Source: Siphonodentalium dalli
Taxonomy: Eukaryota; Mollusca; Scaphopoda; Gadilida; Siphonodentaliidae
Assembly (NCBI GenBank): GCA_032622095.1
Contig: CP136069.1
Location: 33,456,194-33,520,193, forward strand
DNA: 64,000 nucleotides
Reading direction: 5' to 3'
The notes under the pieces were generated by a model. The model was not told the origin of the DNA. It saw nothing but the letters and a program-made list of their open reading frames with translations, and did not search any database. Below are positions 24,909-37,185 of this stretch, one piece after another (the stretch's first letter is position 1; each line of letters starts with the position of its first letter). A program made the position numbers and the translations under genes.

Positions 24909-25362
24909 AGGTGGTGGCAGGAGTGGCTATGAACTTGCGATGCCTATGTCTGATCACATATGAATTTCAAGACATTATTCCTAGCGATACATGAAATACA
25001 CTATGTTACTTACATACACCCATCATGCTTGTATAATGTATAAATGTATTGTATGCTTGGCGGTGGGGAATCCACCTGTGCAGTGTTGAGTGGAAGCGAA
25101 GAGTTAAAGCGGATTTTCTGCATATCACCACAAATTCGGCGATGCGTCCGACCTCACAGTTTGGCTAATGATCGGGTGTCGAAAGTTGGAGAGTTAGGGT
25201 GGGGTAGGCTGGATGAGGCCCCTGAAGGTACCCATCATTTAGCAAAGCCACTGTACTTTGCATCTGTAATGGCCAAATTTCTATTTCTTTAACGTTTTGG
25301 ACACATTTGTCATTGCATTATTAAAATGGACATCTTTCGCCTCGGTGTCAGGACTGCATATC

Positions 25363-25489
25363 TAGTGTGGTCGTCGGGAGATTGAACCTAGAAACAATTG
25401 TTATAAAGCTGGTTTTGGTATCATTTTGTGTGGAAAAGTATCGGGAATGGCATATCCAAAATCCGCTAAAATCCGCCTTGGGGAAAATT
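25363..25489 (+). repeat. Left terminal inverted repeat of the 3.8-kb segment
   Basis: Pairs with 29,056-29,186. The inner part CATATCCAAAATCCGCTAAA, ATCCGCC is almost identical to its partner; the outer 50 bp are more diverged but keep GAACCTAG and TTGTTATAAAG. Confidence 0.8.
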
Positions 25490-25970
25490 CAGAATTCAAG
25501 ATGGCGTCCAAGATGGCGGCCAAAAATGAAAAATATTCCCAAAACAGCATTAGTCCTTTGTCAGGCAGAGATAATGATATTGCTTTCGAAGAAATGTCAT
25601 CACGTTTGACAGAAGATTCCACAGGAGTCACATTGACCAAATATCGGTCACAGGGAGCCAGAAGGATGGCCACAAAGATGACCACCAAAATGTCAATTAT
25701 GTATTTTTTATTTTGTTGATAGAGATCGGCCATTGATGACCAGCATATGGAAATGAGTCATACTTTCGGACTTGTGTATCAGATATATCAATATACTCAA
25801 ACCTTATCCTTGTTATCTCCTACCAGTATTTCTTTTAAATGAATCCAGCCCTCTCTACAAGCGATAACACATGTGAGACAGATGCACACATATCACATGT
25901 TTTGTTTGTGTCATCTTACACTTGCACTGTACCGACTTGAGCAATACGCATTGGGCTTCATACTGGTCAT

Positions 25971-27895
25971 TCATAACTGGGCATGTTCCGCGACACGAAG
26001 TCTCCAACCCCATATCTCATGATTCAATACGTCGTTATTCAGTGTTCTCCGATTCAAGACCGGAAGATGAACTCTGAGACTGTGATAGTTTGCCGCTCTT
26101 TCGTTTGGTAGTTTTTGGGCTCTAACGCAGTCAGTCTTGCTAGAAGATACCATGTCCATAATCTTCGCATGGCGAAGTGTATTAGTTAGTCTTCTTTCTT
26201 ACCACCACACACAAGGTAAAGCCGCATGTCGGCCTCGCCGATTGTTTCTGATTTGCAATAGACTCCTGCGTGAGTAATATTTTTGCGAACTTCACAGACT
26301 CATGTTCCCATGTCCGAATAATGCATAGGTGGTATCACAGCATCCACATACATGTGCAAACAGGATATGGGAAGTTGTAAAATGTACAGCCTTGCGCACT
26401 GTGTCGCCGAATCGCTATATGGCCGCACCACCTTTGCTAGTTTCCGAACATCAGATTGTCGGCCATGTTCGATTTCCAGTGACGATTCAAAAGAAGAATC
26501 AGATCTGTATCGTCCGCGATAGCCATGATATTTCTTCCATGGGATTCAAACGCTGGGGCACGAGAAACTCTCAAAGTACCAACGTCACCACTGCAGTGAA
26601 CTGCGTGCCCATCATCCGATCAGAGGCGCCACTCAATTTGATGAACTGACTTTTGTTTCTCTCATTTGGGAGGAAAATTTGCTGGTTATTGTGGATCACT
26701 GTTTTGTCAGTGACCCGAACGTCGGCACGTTTTGCAGATTGCCGGATGTGCTCGTGATCTTTAATAGACGAGCTATGACCGAACCATCGAACACGATGGA
26801 ACTCGAGCCATACTCTTTGTTTGGACTTACTTCCGATAACGCATATGGCTACTTCCTTGTATGTTGAGTTTTTGATCCACTTCGCTGTACGGAGAACAGC
26901 TTCGCTACCAAGAATGGCGTCAATTCCCTTCTGTGAATATTCGCCTTCTAGAACGAAATCAGTCAGAGCCTTTGCCAATTCGTGTTTTCGCCAACATTAA
27001 CGTGGACATCAGCCTGTTTTACTTGTGATGCTACTGTGCCATCTTGTTCCTTTATCGATTCATTGTCCGCAGAACTGATGTCCTTCTCGACTGGGACAAC
27101 TTCAGCTATCAACTTATTGAAAAGCGCACAATCAACTAGGTACAGCTCAAGCAAGACCCTCGACACTGCATTTCAATATATCATGGGTCACTGTACCAAC
27201 CCCTTCATCATCGAGGCGATACTCCATGAAGCTCACTACAGTATGAAATCATCCGAGCCAACTCACTATGTTCATTGACTTAGAGGTTATTGTGTTTACC
27301 GCCTTGAACCACAAAATATGGCAGAAAGGGATACACGGGGTTTGGGTGTTCAACCTACGTACATGTTCATCAACAAACATGAGTGCAGAGTAAATGATGG
27401 GACGGAACAGAACATTTGATTTCTCAGCGGTCAGGGTCGTCCAGCGAGCAAGCATTTTGCATGAATCCTGACCAGCTCGAGCTAGGTCTCAACTCAACTG
27501 AAAAAACATGATGATGGCCACATGCGTTCCGTGCTGTGATCAGATGGGAGGGTGTAAGATGTGGCCAAACGAAGAAGAGTTTTCAGTTTGATATTGGAAA
27601 TTACTTTGTGAATAACATCAACATATTTAAGGATGACACTCCTTTATCAATCACGAGCTCATCAACCCTCAATCGCTTTTGTCTCATGATCACATATCAT
27701 TTAAATTGCAATCATCCCCTGCCATCAAAGTTGGTAACAGAGAATCCCAACCGAGATTACTCGTTCACTAGTCACTTGGAAACAAACACATGGTTCATTT
27801 CTATTCCGAGTCCGAACAGTGATGGTGTTATAACCAAACGTGGACACACGCCCTGCACAATGGCATGGTCGATGCTATTCTTCTTGACATAGGAC
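25971..27895 (-). pseudogene. Broken copy of an uncharacterised multi-copy animal gene family (DDTD-motif protein)
   Basis: Read on the minus strand from 27,895 down, the landmarks of this family come in order but in shifting frames: AIVQ...GLGIEMNHVF (27,870-27,790); SNVLFRPIIYSALMFVDEHV; a SMNIVSWLG, stop, FHTVVSFM block (27,275-27,225); SSIKDHEHIRQS and NKSQFI (26,760-26,620); IADDTDLILLL followed by HW (26,520-26,480); then KLPNERAANYHSLRVHL and EIWGW (26,120-26,000). I know these blocks from abundant unnamed proteins of cnidarians, molluscs and other marine animals, usually over 1,000 residues. The acidic DDTD block recalls a nuclease-like fold, but the function is unknown. There are at least five frame breaks and several stops, and the C-terminal Cys-rich tail expected after EEWGW is absent. 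Confidence 0.75.
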
Positions 27896-29055
27896 AGAAT
27901 TAAAATCTTGAGTAAGCTTTATCTTCAAAGTATTTTGACCAAACAAATGCCTGTGTTTAGACACTACATAAACTGCGAGATGACTGCATTTAACGAAACA
28001 AAACTGTTTAAATATGGATTTTTTTTTTAAATACTAGATATAAAGTACATACACTTAATTGTTAATACATAGATATCATATAATCATACTATATCTTGAG
28101 TGAGAAGGAACATATAATTACGAACACAGCAGAAGATACATTTAGGTTCGATCACTCAAATTCGGTAAATGATTACGTTAATCGCCGAGTTTAGTTGAAA
28201 TCAACATGTGTGTGGGCTACATTTTATGAATATAATTATGAAATGAACATGTTGAAATTGACAAGCTTCAAATTCGCCACCAATCGAAGTGGTCCCTCGC
28301 GTCACTATCAATACACTCGACAGCACAGATTCAGCTACATATTTTATATTATTTGATATGGATCGTATATATTCTGCAATAATCCATGAAAATCCACAAA
28401 AATCCACGAAATAGCGATTAGGATCTGTTCGTTTACATGCATAACTGTATTGGACAGAGTGTAAGCTGGTCTGTTCATTTACGGAACTATGGCGTGTAAT
28501 CCATGATCAATCATCTGGATTCTCCCACGTAATAACGAATCTGCGTATGTTGTCACCGTTATGTTTCAACAGGAAACCTGTGACCGACTCCTAAAAACAA
28601 CTATCACTACTTTCACAATTAGAGTTATAAAATCGAAATGATAAATGAGAAACAACTGCGAACAATGTGAACTATTGCTTACACAACTGAAGTGACATGC
28701 GTTATGGCGTTCTATGATAACGCATGCACTTTATTACTTGAGCGCACACATGGCTTACGTGTATAATGCGGTTTGTCCTCCAACGCTCGTAGAACGCGCT
28801 CTTTATTGTGGCACGCACGCTTGCATTGGAGTTCTACTTTAACGCTCTTTATTAGTGGAAGGCACGGGTGGCCTATACTGTTGTGGGTCGTACTATCGTA
28901 TACTCATATGACAATTATCCACGCAAATTTGCCACTGATGCGTGGTTTGCGAACTCACACCAGTAACTGTCTGCATGTATCTTATCTGCAATCGGCAATT
29001 TTGTGTCATAATGACGAAAATCCCTGCATGTATTCAAATGTCGGTAAAATAATTT
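27896..29055. other. Interior of the TIR segment, nothing recognised
   Basis: AT-rich. It includes a T9 run near 28,020 and imperfectly repeated ACGCTC(G/T)-containing lines near 28,780-28,850. No gene recognised. Confidence 0.45.
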
Positions 29056-29187
29056 CCCCAAAGCGGATTTTAGCGGATTTTGGATATATTGTTGTCGAAA
29101 TATTCCCGGTCAAAATGACACAAAAACTGGCTTTATAACAATTTTGTCTAGGTTCACTCTTCAAAACCACTACAACGACTATACTAT
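29056..29187 (-). repeat. Right terminal inverted repeat of the 3.8-kb segment
   Basis: CCCCAAAGCGGATTTTAGCG, GATTTTGGATAT, GGCTTTATAACAATT, CTAGGTTCA and CGACTATACTA are the reverse complement of the left TIR. It abuts duplication copy B at 29,188 directly. Confidence 0.8.
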
Positions 29188-32100
29188 AGTGTGGAATCAG
29201 CAGATATAATGTTCAGTAAGTCATTCGCCGTTGCCACACCAAGAAGACTGACAAATAACAACATGAGTAAATGAACGTTAATCCCTTCTGAATGCGCTAC
29301 ATCAGACAAACGTGTCCCTTTTCTAATCGACGGACGTTTCATCCTCATGTATGTCACTCCAGATAACTAAGCCATCACTCCGTTGCATGCGAGTGTGAGA
29401 ATATACTGGTGACGATGCCGGTCGATCACGTAACTTTAATCATTAACGCCACAACAAACAGTGTATATCTATGGAAGCCTGTTTACGCCAACCGGATGCG
29501 ACAAACAGTGTATATCTATGGAAACCTGTTTTTGCCACCCGGATGCGACATACAGTGTATATCTAACAACCATCAACTCTGTTGTCAATGAAAGGATGGA
29601 TTTTTCACAATTGAAACATTGGAGTGACAGACCCGGACAAAGACAAATCTTACGAAGTGGACATACATTAAAGACATAGTATGTACTTGTTCGGGTGCGT
29701 GAAACTGATAATCGTTTGTCAGGCGATATGATGACAACTTGAGGAATGTAACATTCTACTAACATCGCCGAAAATTTTAAGCAAATCGATCGTACCATTC
29801 GATTGCAAACGTCGTCAGAACTACGCTCAATTGTAAATATTTACATCTCGATTCGGGACGCGTCTGTCGGCGAAAACCTAACGAAAACGATTTCGCCATC
29901 GAGAGTCACTGCATTTAATTCATATATAAGAATGACGGTGTGTGTTGTCAATTTAGATATGCTATATTTGTAAAAATTACTACTTTGAACAAGATTCTTC
30001 TCCTTTTTTATTTGATCACCATACCGGAATCTTTCATTTCACTTTAATTAGAAGCACGTAGAAACAGTTGGAAATTTCACATCAAAAATAGGTTGAAATT
30101 ATTCTGGCAGTTCGATTTTCCAAAAAATTATTAGTGGGGAATTGTTATTGTTTTAGACCAACATTTGCATATTTTCCTACTATTGGTAAACAAATTCGGA
30201 GTGTAATGGCCAACAGTTGGAAATTTTCCAACCTTAGGTTTTAAATATCCAACAAATGGAAAGCTTGAGGACAGTCTATAGATTCTAGAATTGATCAATT
30301 TTCATTTCCAGATTTCAAAACGTTCTCACACCGGAGCGGTGTGTCCCGGTCTCTCCCAATCCAGTGGCCCGTCAAAACTGATAATTAATTTAAGAAAATC
30401 AAACCAGAGAGTGAATTTCCTTGGCGTTAGGCCACTAGATGTTATGATTTTGCAATTGCCAGGTTCAGATCTACAAATGTTCTCGTGCTGGTCGGCCAAG
30501 TGGACCACCCCACCCCACGCATGACTTCTGGTAACAAGACTGTTGATCCACTTAGAACAGACTACAATTCAGGCCAGTGAAGGAACAGTTGGGGAAAATC
30601 AAAGCCCAACGGGGGTGCACAATTTGAATTACGCACCCACTATATTATAGCCCCATCAACTCACTATCTTAATCATAACATGTCTTTACTGGAGTGAAGA
30701 CAATTGTCAGTGAACAAATTGCCGTTCAGTAGTTATATACTTATACTTTGAACAAAAAACATGGCTTAAATGACAAATTTATCAATGAGATTTGCCCATG
30801 AAATATTGCGGTAAATAGATTAATGCATAGCTGACTGATGTTTCATAGAAATCATGTACTTTTGAGTGAGAAAACTTTAGTGAAAGATTACCGGTCAATG
30901 GGACACATCTACCCGTTCCAAATCCCAATCGCTGTATGTGCTGTATTGGAAGTACGCAAGTGATCGTGACGAATTTCACCGATTTACCGGTACCCGTACC
31001 CGTCCGACGGGTATCGCAAACTCACTAAAGTCGCTGATGGTTCTTGTATACATTTCTCAAACAAATCGTTTTCATTTTCTCGATATATTGTGTATTTTTT
31101 ACCGTTTTGGATACATTTGACATTGCAGTATAAACTCTTTAACTGTCGATCGCGATTGCAGTCGAATTCCCCATACACTTGAGTCGAAATCGGGTACATT
31201 CTGCCAACATGACGCGTACATGCTGAGGTATAAATATGGCCATCCATGTCATATGACGTATATGAGTCCGGTGATCGGCACCAGACTAAATAACAACAGG
31301 AAACCTGTGAGATAATAAAGATAAGAGGCAGTCTCTGTATATAGGACTATATAACGCGAACCGTTATATAAGGGCATTGATGTGATGTCACGGTCACGTG
31401 GTCTTTTCATAGGACACATGTGTATCTGCTATCATATTTTAACAAATAATATAAAATGTAAACTCAAATAGAACAACCTAACCAGCATGATATGTTCATA
31501 ACAAGCTTATAACATAATGAAGTCTGAAAATACCCAAAACATACTGGCGTTATATGTAGATCAATGATGGCCACCAAGGTCACGTGACCAATGTGGAGTG
31601 GCCGATGTGGCTGCATCATATCAATATGTCTATATAGTCCAACAACATAAGATGAAGCTATTTACGATATATTGAAATGTTAATGCATTACCCGCAGTCC
31701 CGCACCATAATCCAACATAAGTTCATGGTATACACCACGGTTACGTTACATATTCAAATGTGGGTATATATAGCAATATTTTTTTTGTATGGGTCCCTCC
31801 ATGACAGATGTAAAGTAATGAAGGTAAAGTGTGAAATAAATGTTGAGAATTACTGCATTGATAGCATGCACCATGGATAACATATTCGCACGAATATGCA
31901 CCAACACAGCTATTAGTGTGTAAACCAAGATGGCCGTCAATGTCACGTGACCTCTATTGTGGTGGCAGGACTAGACACTGGCTCTATGAGGCTACGTCGT
32001 TAAACTAATGCACGCCGTCATGACGGCAAACGGAACAAAGCGTCGGAGCGTCATAGAGCCATGCAGTGTTTAGTCCAGGTGGTGGCAGGAGTGGCTATGA

Positions 32101-32793
32101 ACTTGCGATGCCTATGTCTGATCACATATGAATTTCAAGACATTATTCCTAGCGATACATGAAATACACTATGTTACTTACATACACCCATCATGCTTGT
32201 ATAATGTATAAATGTATTGTATGCTTGGCGGTGGGGAATCCACCTGTGCAGTGTTGAGTGGAAGCGAAGAGTTAAAGCGGATTTTCTGCATATCACCACA
32301 AATTCGGCGATGCGTCCGACCTCACAGTTTGGCTAATGATCGGGTGTCGAAAGTTGGAGAGTTAGGGTGGGGTAGGCTGGATGAGGCCCCTGAAGGTACC
32401 CATCATTTTGCAAAGCCACTGTACTTTGCATCTGTAATGGCCAAATTTCTATTTCTTTAACGTTTTGGACACATTTGTCATTGCATTATTAAAATGGACA
32501 TCTTTCTGCATATCACCCTGTATTCGGTGATGCGCGGGACCTCATAGTTTGCGAAAATGATCGGGGTCGAAAGATGGAGAGATAGGTTGGGGCAGGCTGT
32601 TTGAGGCCCATGAAAATGCCCACTATTTTTGAAAGCGACTGTACATCTGCACAGGCCAAATTTGTTTAACCTTTTGCCATTGCAATATCAAACGGAACAG
32701 AACAGAACGCTGATCACCGATGGCAGTCAGGAAAGTCTACTTGAATCTTATACCACATTAGAGAAATTCGCCTCGGTGTCAGGACTGCATATC
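29188..32793 (+). repeat. Segmental duplication, copy B (3.6 kb, fuller version)
   Basis: Same orientation and near-identical to 21,996-25,362, but retains 263 bp (32,507-32,769) that A has lost. That retained stretch holds the second satellite monomer and the start of a LINE fragment. The shared right edge (GGACTGCATATC) lies inside the LINE coding sequence, which continues past it only in B. Confidence 0.95.
32283..32690. repeat. Two satellite monomers (related to 34,921-36,590)
   Basis: Both carry TTTCTGCATATCACC, a GATGCGYCCGACCTC-type block, CGAAAGTTGGAGAGTTAGG and GCCAAATTT. The first also occurs in duplication A (25,104-25,338); the second is found only in B. Confidence 0.85.
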
Positions 32794-34075
32794 AACCACC
32801 GCAAATATCAGGCATCGTTGACTGGGCCCTGAAGGCACGTACACACAGCATATACCCTGAACTGCATGTACAATTCACCAATTCCTGTATTCTATTAGAG
32901 GTCAAATTTAATACCAACATGGATAACATTTTAGATGACTACGCCTCAAATCAATCCGATAATAAGACTATTGACCCCTTTGTGTAGATTCACGGTGATA
33001 AAATCTCTTATTCTGCCAAAAATAACCCACCTATTTCAGTCTCCTCCCAACCCAACGCCATAATTTTTTTAGATTTTAAAACGATTCTGTTTAACGTTGT
33101 TTGTGGTGGAATACGAGACAGAGTTAAGAGAACCCAACACTACCAAAAGCAGGTAGCCTGGAAATGGTTGATGTCGAAGCTTTCAACTCATCTATGAAAA
33201 TAACGTGGATCCGCCGACTTAATATGCTGAAACGGCCAAACATGGCACCCCCTTGTATATATACCAGTAGACGAAGATCCCCTATTTCTCAAATATGGAG
33301 GCCAATACTTAAGACAATATCCTGCCCGCATCCACAATCCGTCTGGGGATATGTCCTTATCGCTTGGTCTGAGTCAATGACATTTTAAAATAAATGGTTA
33401 TACGCTGAATCTACGGACATGGAAAGAACATGGAATCATGTTCGTTAAATCTTTTCCACAATAATTGCACATTTCACACCAGACATTCCCTCTTATCGAC
33501 CTATAATATCCGAACAGATTTCATCACTTTGCATTCGCTAACTCGACAGGCAGAAAAAAAGTGCCAAAACCCTTGAACAACCGAATCATCCCTTGATGGC
33601 ACCAATCCTACCAAGTAATTACATGTTAGTATATATTACGCATTGGGATAGGTGGGCGCGATTTGTACAACTGTCTAGTGTCGAGAAATAAGAAACCTGA
33701 CGTTTACTTTAAATGGGAATCCAAACCAGGCGAGTATAATATTCCGTGGGATATTTGTTGCAGGGCACTATTTCAGTCCACGTCTGACACTAGACTGCAC
33801 TGGCTTCAATTCCGTATAAATTTATAAATTTAGCCACCAATAAATTTCTTAAAATGGCCAAATGCATTGCAAACACAAGAAAAGTCATGCCACATATTCT
33901 GGGAATGTCGCATTTGATCATTCATTCCTAGAAAAGCTTTCCAAATGGACAATTTCAAACAATTTCGTCATTCCTTTAACTCAAACGACAATGAGCCTGG
34001 GAAACATAAGTAAGCGAATGGATAACATTACAAATTATTTAATTTGATTATTAAAAAAGTATATATATAGAACAA
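32697..34075 (+). pseudogene. Second LINE remnant: RT thumb to C terminus (L1/Tx1-like)
   Basis: Starts inside the RT domain (SQESLLESYTTLEKFASVSG, LHIN..K) and proceeds through several frame changes: an IKSLILPKITHLF block near 33,000; DVEAFNSSMKITWIRRLNM (33,165-33,230); YGGQYLRQYPARI; CRALFQSTSDTRLHWLQFRI (33,755-33,820); and CHIFWEC...EKLSKW (33,880-33,945), the C-terminal zinc-finger-like region of such LINEs. The endonuclease and the catalytic YADD box are missing: the upstream join to the satellite near 32,695 removed them. Assignment to the L1/Tx1 side rests on the SGLxIN and FWEC blocks. Dead copy. Confidence 0.85.
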
Positions 34076-34299
34076 CGGACCAACTATCTATATTTACACT
34101 CACGAGTGCATTCCTATTGTGGAACATGAATGCAGGACGTTGGTTGGTCGAAATTACGTCACATGACGTCGCGCGCTGACCCCAACTTGCATCCATTTTT
34201 GTGTAGACGCAACTTGCTCCGAGCTACGATAATAATGTTGGAAATGGACGCTTATAACTCTATCAATCTGCCAGTTGACTCGGTTGAGTGTAAATATAA

Positions 34300-34457
34300 G
34301 TAATGAATGTTTATTTCGTTGCGTTCCATAGAGTATGGATGCAAGTTGGTCTGACATTTCCATGTGTGGAACGCGAAAGCGTTCCACACATGAAAATGTC
34401 AGACCAACTTGTATCCATACTCTATATGGAACGCAAGCAAATCAACATCCATTTATT
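34300..34457. repeat. Long near-perfect hairpin with GAAA loop
   Basis: From 34,321, GCGTTCCATAGAGTATGGAT, GCAAGTTGGTCTGACATTTC and CATGTGTGGAACGC pair almost perfectly with the right arm to 34,434 across a GAAA loop, giving a stem of about 54 bp. A weaker outer pairing (AATGTTTATTTCGTT with AAGCAAATCAACAT) extends it. No coding frame explains it. Confidence 0.85.
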
Positions 34458-34920
34458 AAATGAATGCTTTAATTGCAGAGCTCAGCTTTAGGTATAATTG
34501 CGAATAATACAATGCATACACGGATTTGAACATAATATGTTCGATACCAAATGGCTTCTAATGAAACGAGCACTTGAAAACGAAACCCGATAGTAGATAC
34601 AAGATAAAAGCCGATCTAATATATATCCAATATTATGCTGGCACAATAGAAAGTCGAAATATGGAGAGTCATTGATTGTTTGCTCGTAAATAACGAAATA
34701 TTTTGTTGGCAATGAATTACTTTCACACCAGATCAAAGGTATATAACAACTATATTAATATAGGTCCACCCTGGCATCGATGCTGTGTCATCACACCATG
34801 CCACCCATGGAAATATGGAACAATAAATATCTAACAATACCAACATAATTACGCGCGCCGCGTGTATACTAATGTACAAATTCGTGTTTCGCCTGGGCGC
34901 TGCCATAGCGCATGGGGGTT
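34458..34920. other. Spacer, nothing recognised
   Basis: No recognisable gene or repeat. Confidence 0.4.
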
Positions 34921-36590
34921 CTAATAATACGCATATGTACGGGCAAAATTTCTTTATCGTTTTTGACACTTTTGTCATTGCAATATTAAAGTGTCCATCT
35001 TTCTGCATATCACCACATATTCCATAATGCGCCGGATCTCATAGTTTGGCTAATGATCAGGGTTTGAACGTTGAAGAGTTCGGGTGGGGTGGGCTGGTTG
35101 AGACCATAATAATGCCCACTATGTTTAAAGCGACTGTAGTATGCTTCTGCACGGAACAAATTTCTTTAACGTTTTTGGACACTTTTTTGTCATTGCAATA
35201 TCAAAGTGGAGATCATTCTGCATATCACCACATATTCGGTGATGCGCCGGCCCTCATAGTTTGGCTAACGATCAGGGTTTGAACGTTGGAGCGTTCGGGT
35301 GGGGCGGGCTGGTTGAGACCATAACAATGGCCTCTATTTTTAAAGCGACTGCACTATGCATATGCATGGGCCAAAATTATTTAACGTTCTGGACATTGAA
35401 ATGTTAAAGTGTACATCTTTCTGCATGTCACCGAATATTCGAATACTCACCTTTTGGCTAATGATCCAGGTCGAAATTTTGAGTTAGAATGTGGCAGGCT
35501 GGCTGAGGCCCCTGAAAATGCCCACTATTTATGAAAGCGACTTTACCTATCATCTGCACGGGCCATATTTCGTTAAGGTTTTGAACATTTATGTAATTGA
35601 AATATTCAAGTGGACCTCTTTCTGCACATATCGCCATAAATTTCGTGATGCGCCGGACCTCATATATAGTTTGGCTAATGCTCCGGGTCGAATGACGTAG
35701 AGTTAGATTGTGCAGGCAGGTTGAGGCCCCTGAAAAATGCCCATTATTTTTTAAAGCGACTATAAAAATGCATCTGCGCGGGCCAAATTTATTTAACTTT
35801 TTTGACTCTTTTGTCACTGCAATATCAAAGTGCCCAACTCTCTGCATAGCACCACGTATTCCATGACGCGCCGGGCAGGCTGGATGAGGCTCCTGAACAT
35901 GCCCACTATTTCTGAAAGCGACTGTAATTTTGCATCTGCACGGGCCACATTTTTTTAAAGTTTTGAAAACTTTTGTATTTGAAATATTAAAGTGGACATC
36001 TGTTTGTATATCACCACGTATTCGGGGGTCAAAAGTTGGAGATTTGGGGTGAGCAGGCTGGTTGAGGCCCCCGAAAATGACCATTATTTTTTTAAGCGGC
36101 TGTACTTTACATCATTAACGTTTTTCGACACTTTTGTCATTGCGATATTAAAGTGGACACCTTTCTGCATATCACCACATATTGGGTGATACACCGGACC
36201 TCGCAGTTTCGCTAACGATAGGGGGTCGAATGTTAATGAGTTGGGTAGGGCAGGCTGCTTGATTGAGGCCCCTGTGCCCACTATCTCTGAAAGCGACTGT
36301 ACTTTACACCTGCACGGGCCAAATTTCATTAACGTTTTTCGATATTTTTGTCATTGCAATATTAAAGTGAACATCTTTCTCCATATCTCCACATATTCGG
36401 TGATGGGCCGGACCTCACAGTTTGAGTATTGGTCGGGGTCGAAAGTTGGAGAGTTGGGGTGATGCAGGCTGACTGAGGACCAGAAAATGGTCACTATATT
36501 TGAAAGCGACTTTAACGTTTTTCGACACTTTTGTCATTGCAATATTAAAGTGGACATCTATCTGCATATCAAAACATATCCACAGTCTGT
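34921..36590. repeat. Satellite array, 160-220-bp monomers, about 8 copies
   Basis: The marker TTCTGCATATCACCACATATT recurs near 34,999, 35,215, 35,419, 35,619, 35,839, 36,001, 36,161, 36,378 and 36,559. Each monomer also carries GATGCGCCGGACCTCA, GGTCGAA..TTGGAGAGTT, GGCAGGCTGGTTGAGGCCC, AAAGCGACTGTACTTT and TTTTGTCATTGCAATATTAA. Length differences come from internal deletions. The 208-residue minus-strand frame at 35,458-36,084 is a read-through of the monomers. Confidence 0.92.
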
Positions 36591-37185
36591 CCCAACCCCG
36601 AATGTATCATGCTTAATTTACGAATAAAATAAAATAGATTTAAATAAAGATAGGTAAATAATTATCTGTACTAACGAACTAGAAGAACTGTGAGTCACTG
36701 AATCCTCTGTACATCCAAGAAATGGAATATGCAGAATATCATTTGCTGGAACAATGTCATATTAATTTAGAAGTATTACAAGAATATGGTTACACATTTA
36801 AAAATATGCGCATGACGTCGGTGGGATATCACACGGTTCGTATCAGTGGAGTATCTCACACATGACCTAACGGGCAATGGACCAAACAGCGAACGCATTT
36901 ATAGTGTAAAGACATGGGCTATATGTACACTAGAGGCAGTACTGTTCCAATGGGATTATGCGGATAACACCTCCCTGCAGTGCAATTGGGCCATATACCA
37001 GCATATCTGTTTTTGCGAAAATAAAAAAGCACAATGAATACAAGCTCGGACATAATTATGGATGTTTGTGAACAATGTGTAAGTAAAAAATATGGAGTAA
37101 CTCCACTAAAACGACGAACGGACCTCATAGTCCTTATATACCAATACCCCACACACACGGCCATTCACACCTTCCAGACTTACCA
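36591..37185. other. Spacer, nothing recognised
   Basis: No recognisable gene or repeat. Confidence 0.4.

Larger units (their letters stand above)
21996..25362 (+). repeat. Segmental duplication, copy A (3.37 kb)
   Basis: Nearly identical to 29,188-32,793 in the same orientation. By eye I see about a dozen substitutions, a 29-bp stretch near 24,092 that B lacks, and 263 bp missing near the right end (B 32,507-32,769). It begins AGTGTGGAATCAGCAG and ends GGACTGCATATC. It contains a 48-bp tandem repeat, a hairpin and one satellite monomer (25,104-25,338). No recognisable protein. The 60-109-residue frames are the same in both copies only because the copies are young. Confidence 0.95.
25363..29187. 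mobile_element. 3.8-kb TIR-bounded segment carrying a broken gene
   Basis: The ends are inverted repeats of ~125 bp: TAGTGTGGTCGT ... TTATAAAGCTGGTTTT ... CCAAAATCCGCTAAAATCCG at the left, and the complementary series at 29,056-29,186. The outer tips differ by a few substitutions and indels. Each tip touches the inner end of a duplication copy (A on the left, B on the right) to within 1-2 bp. Inside, on the minus strand, is a decayed copy of a large uncharacterised animal gene family (25,971-27,895). This looks like a DNA transposon or a TIR-mobilised gene segment. No transposase was recognised. Confidence 0.65.

Noticed and set aside
35458-36084. 208-residue minus-strand frame
   Set aside because: It runs across several satellite monomers; other monomers of the same array are not open in this frame.
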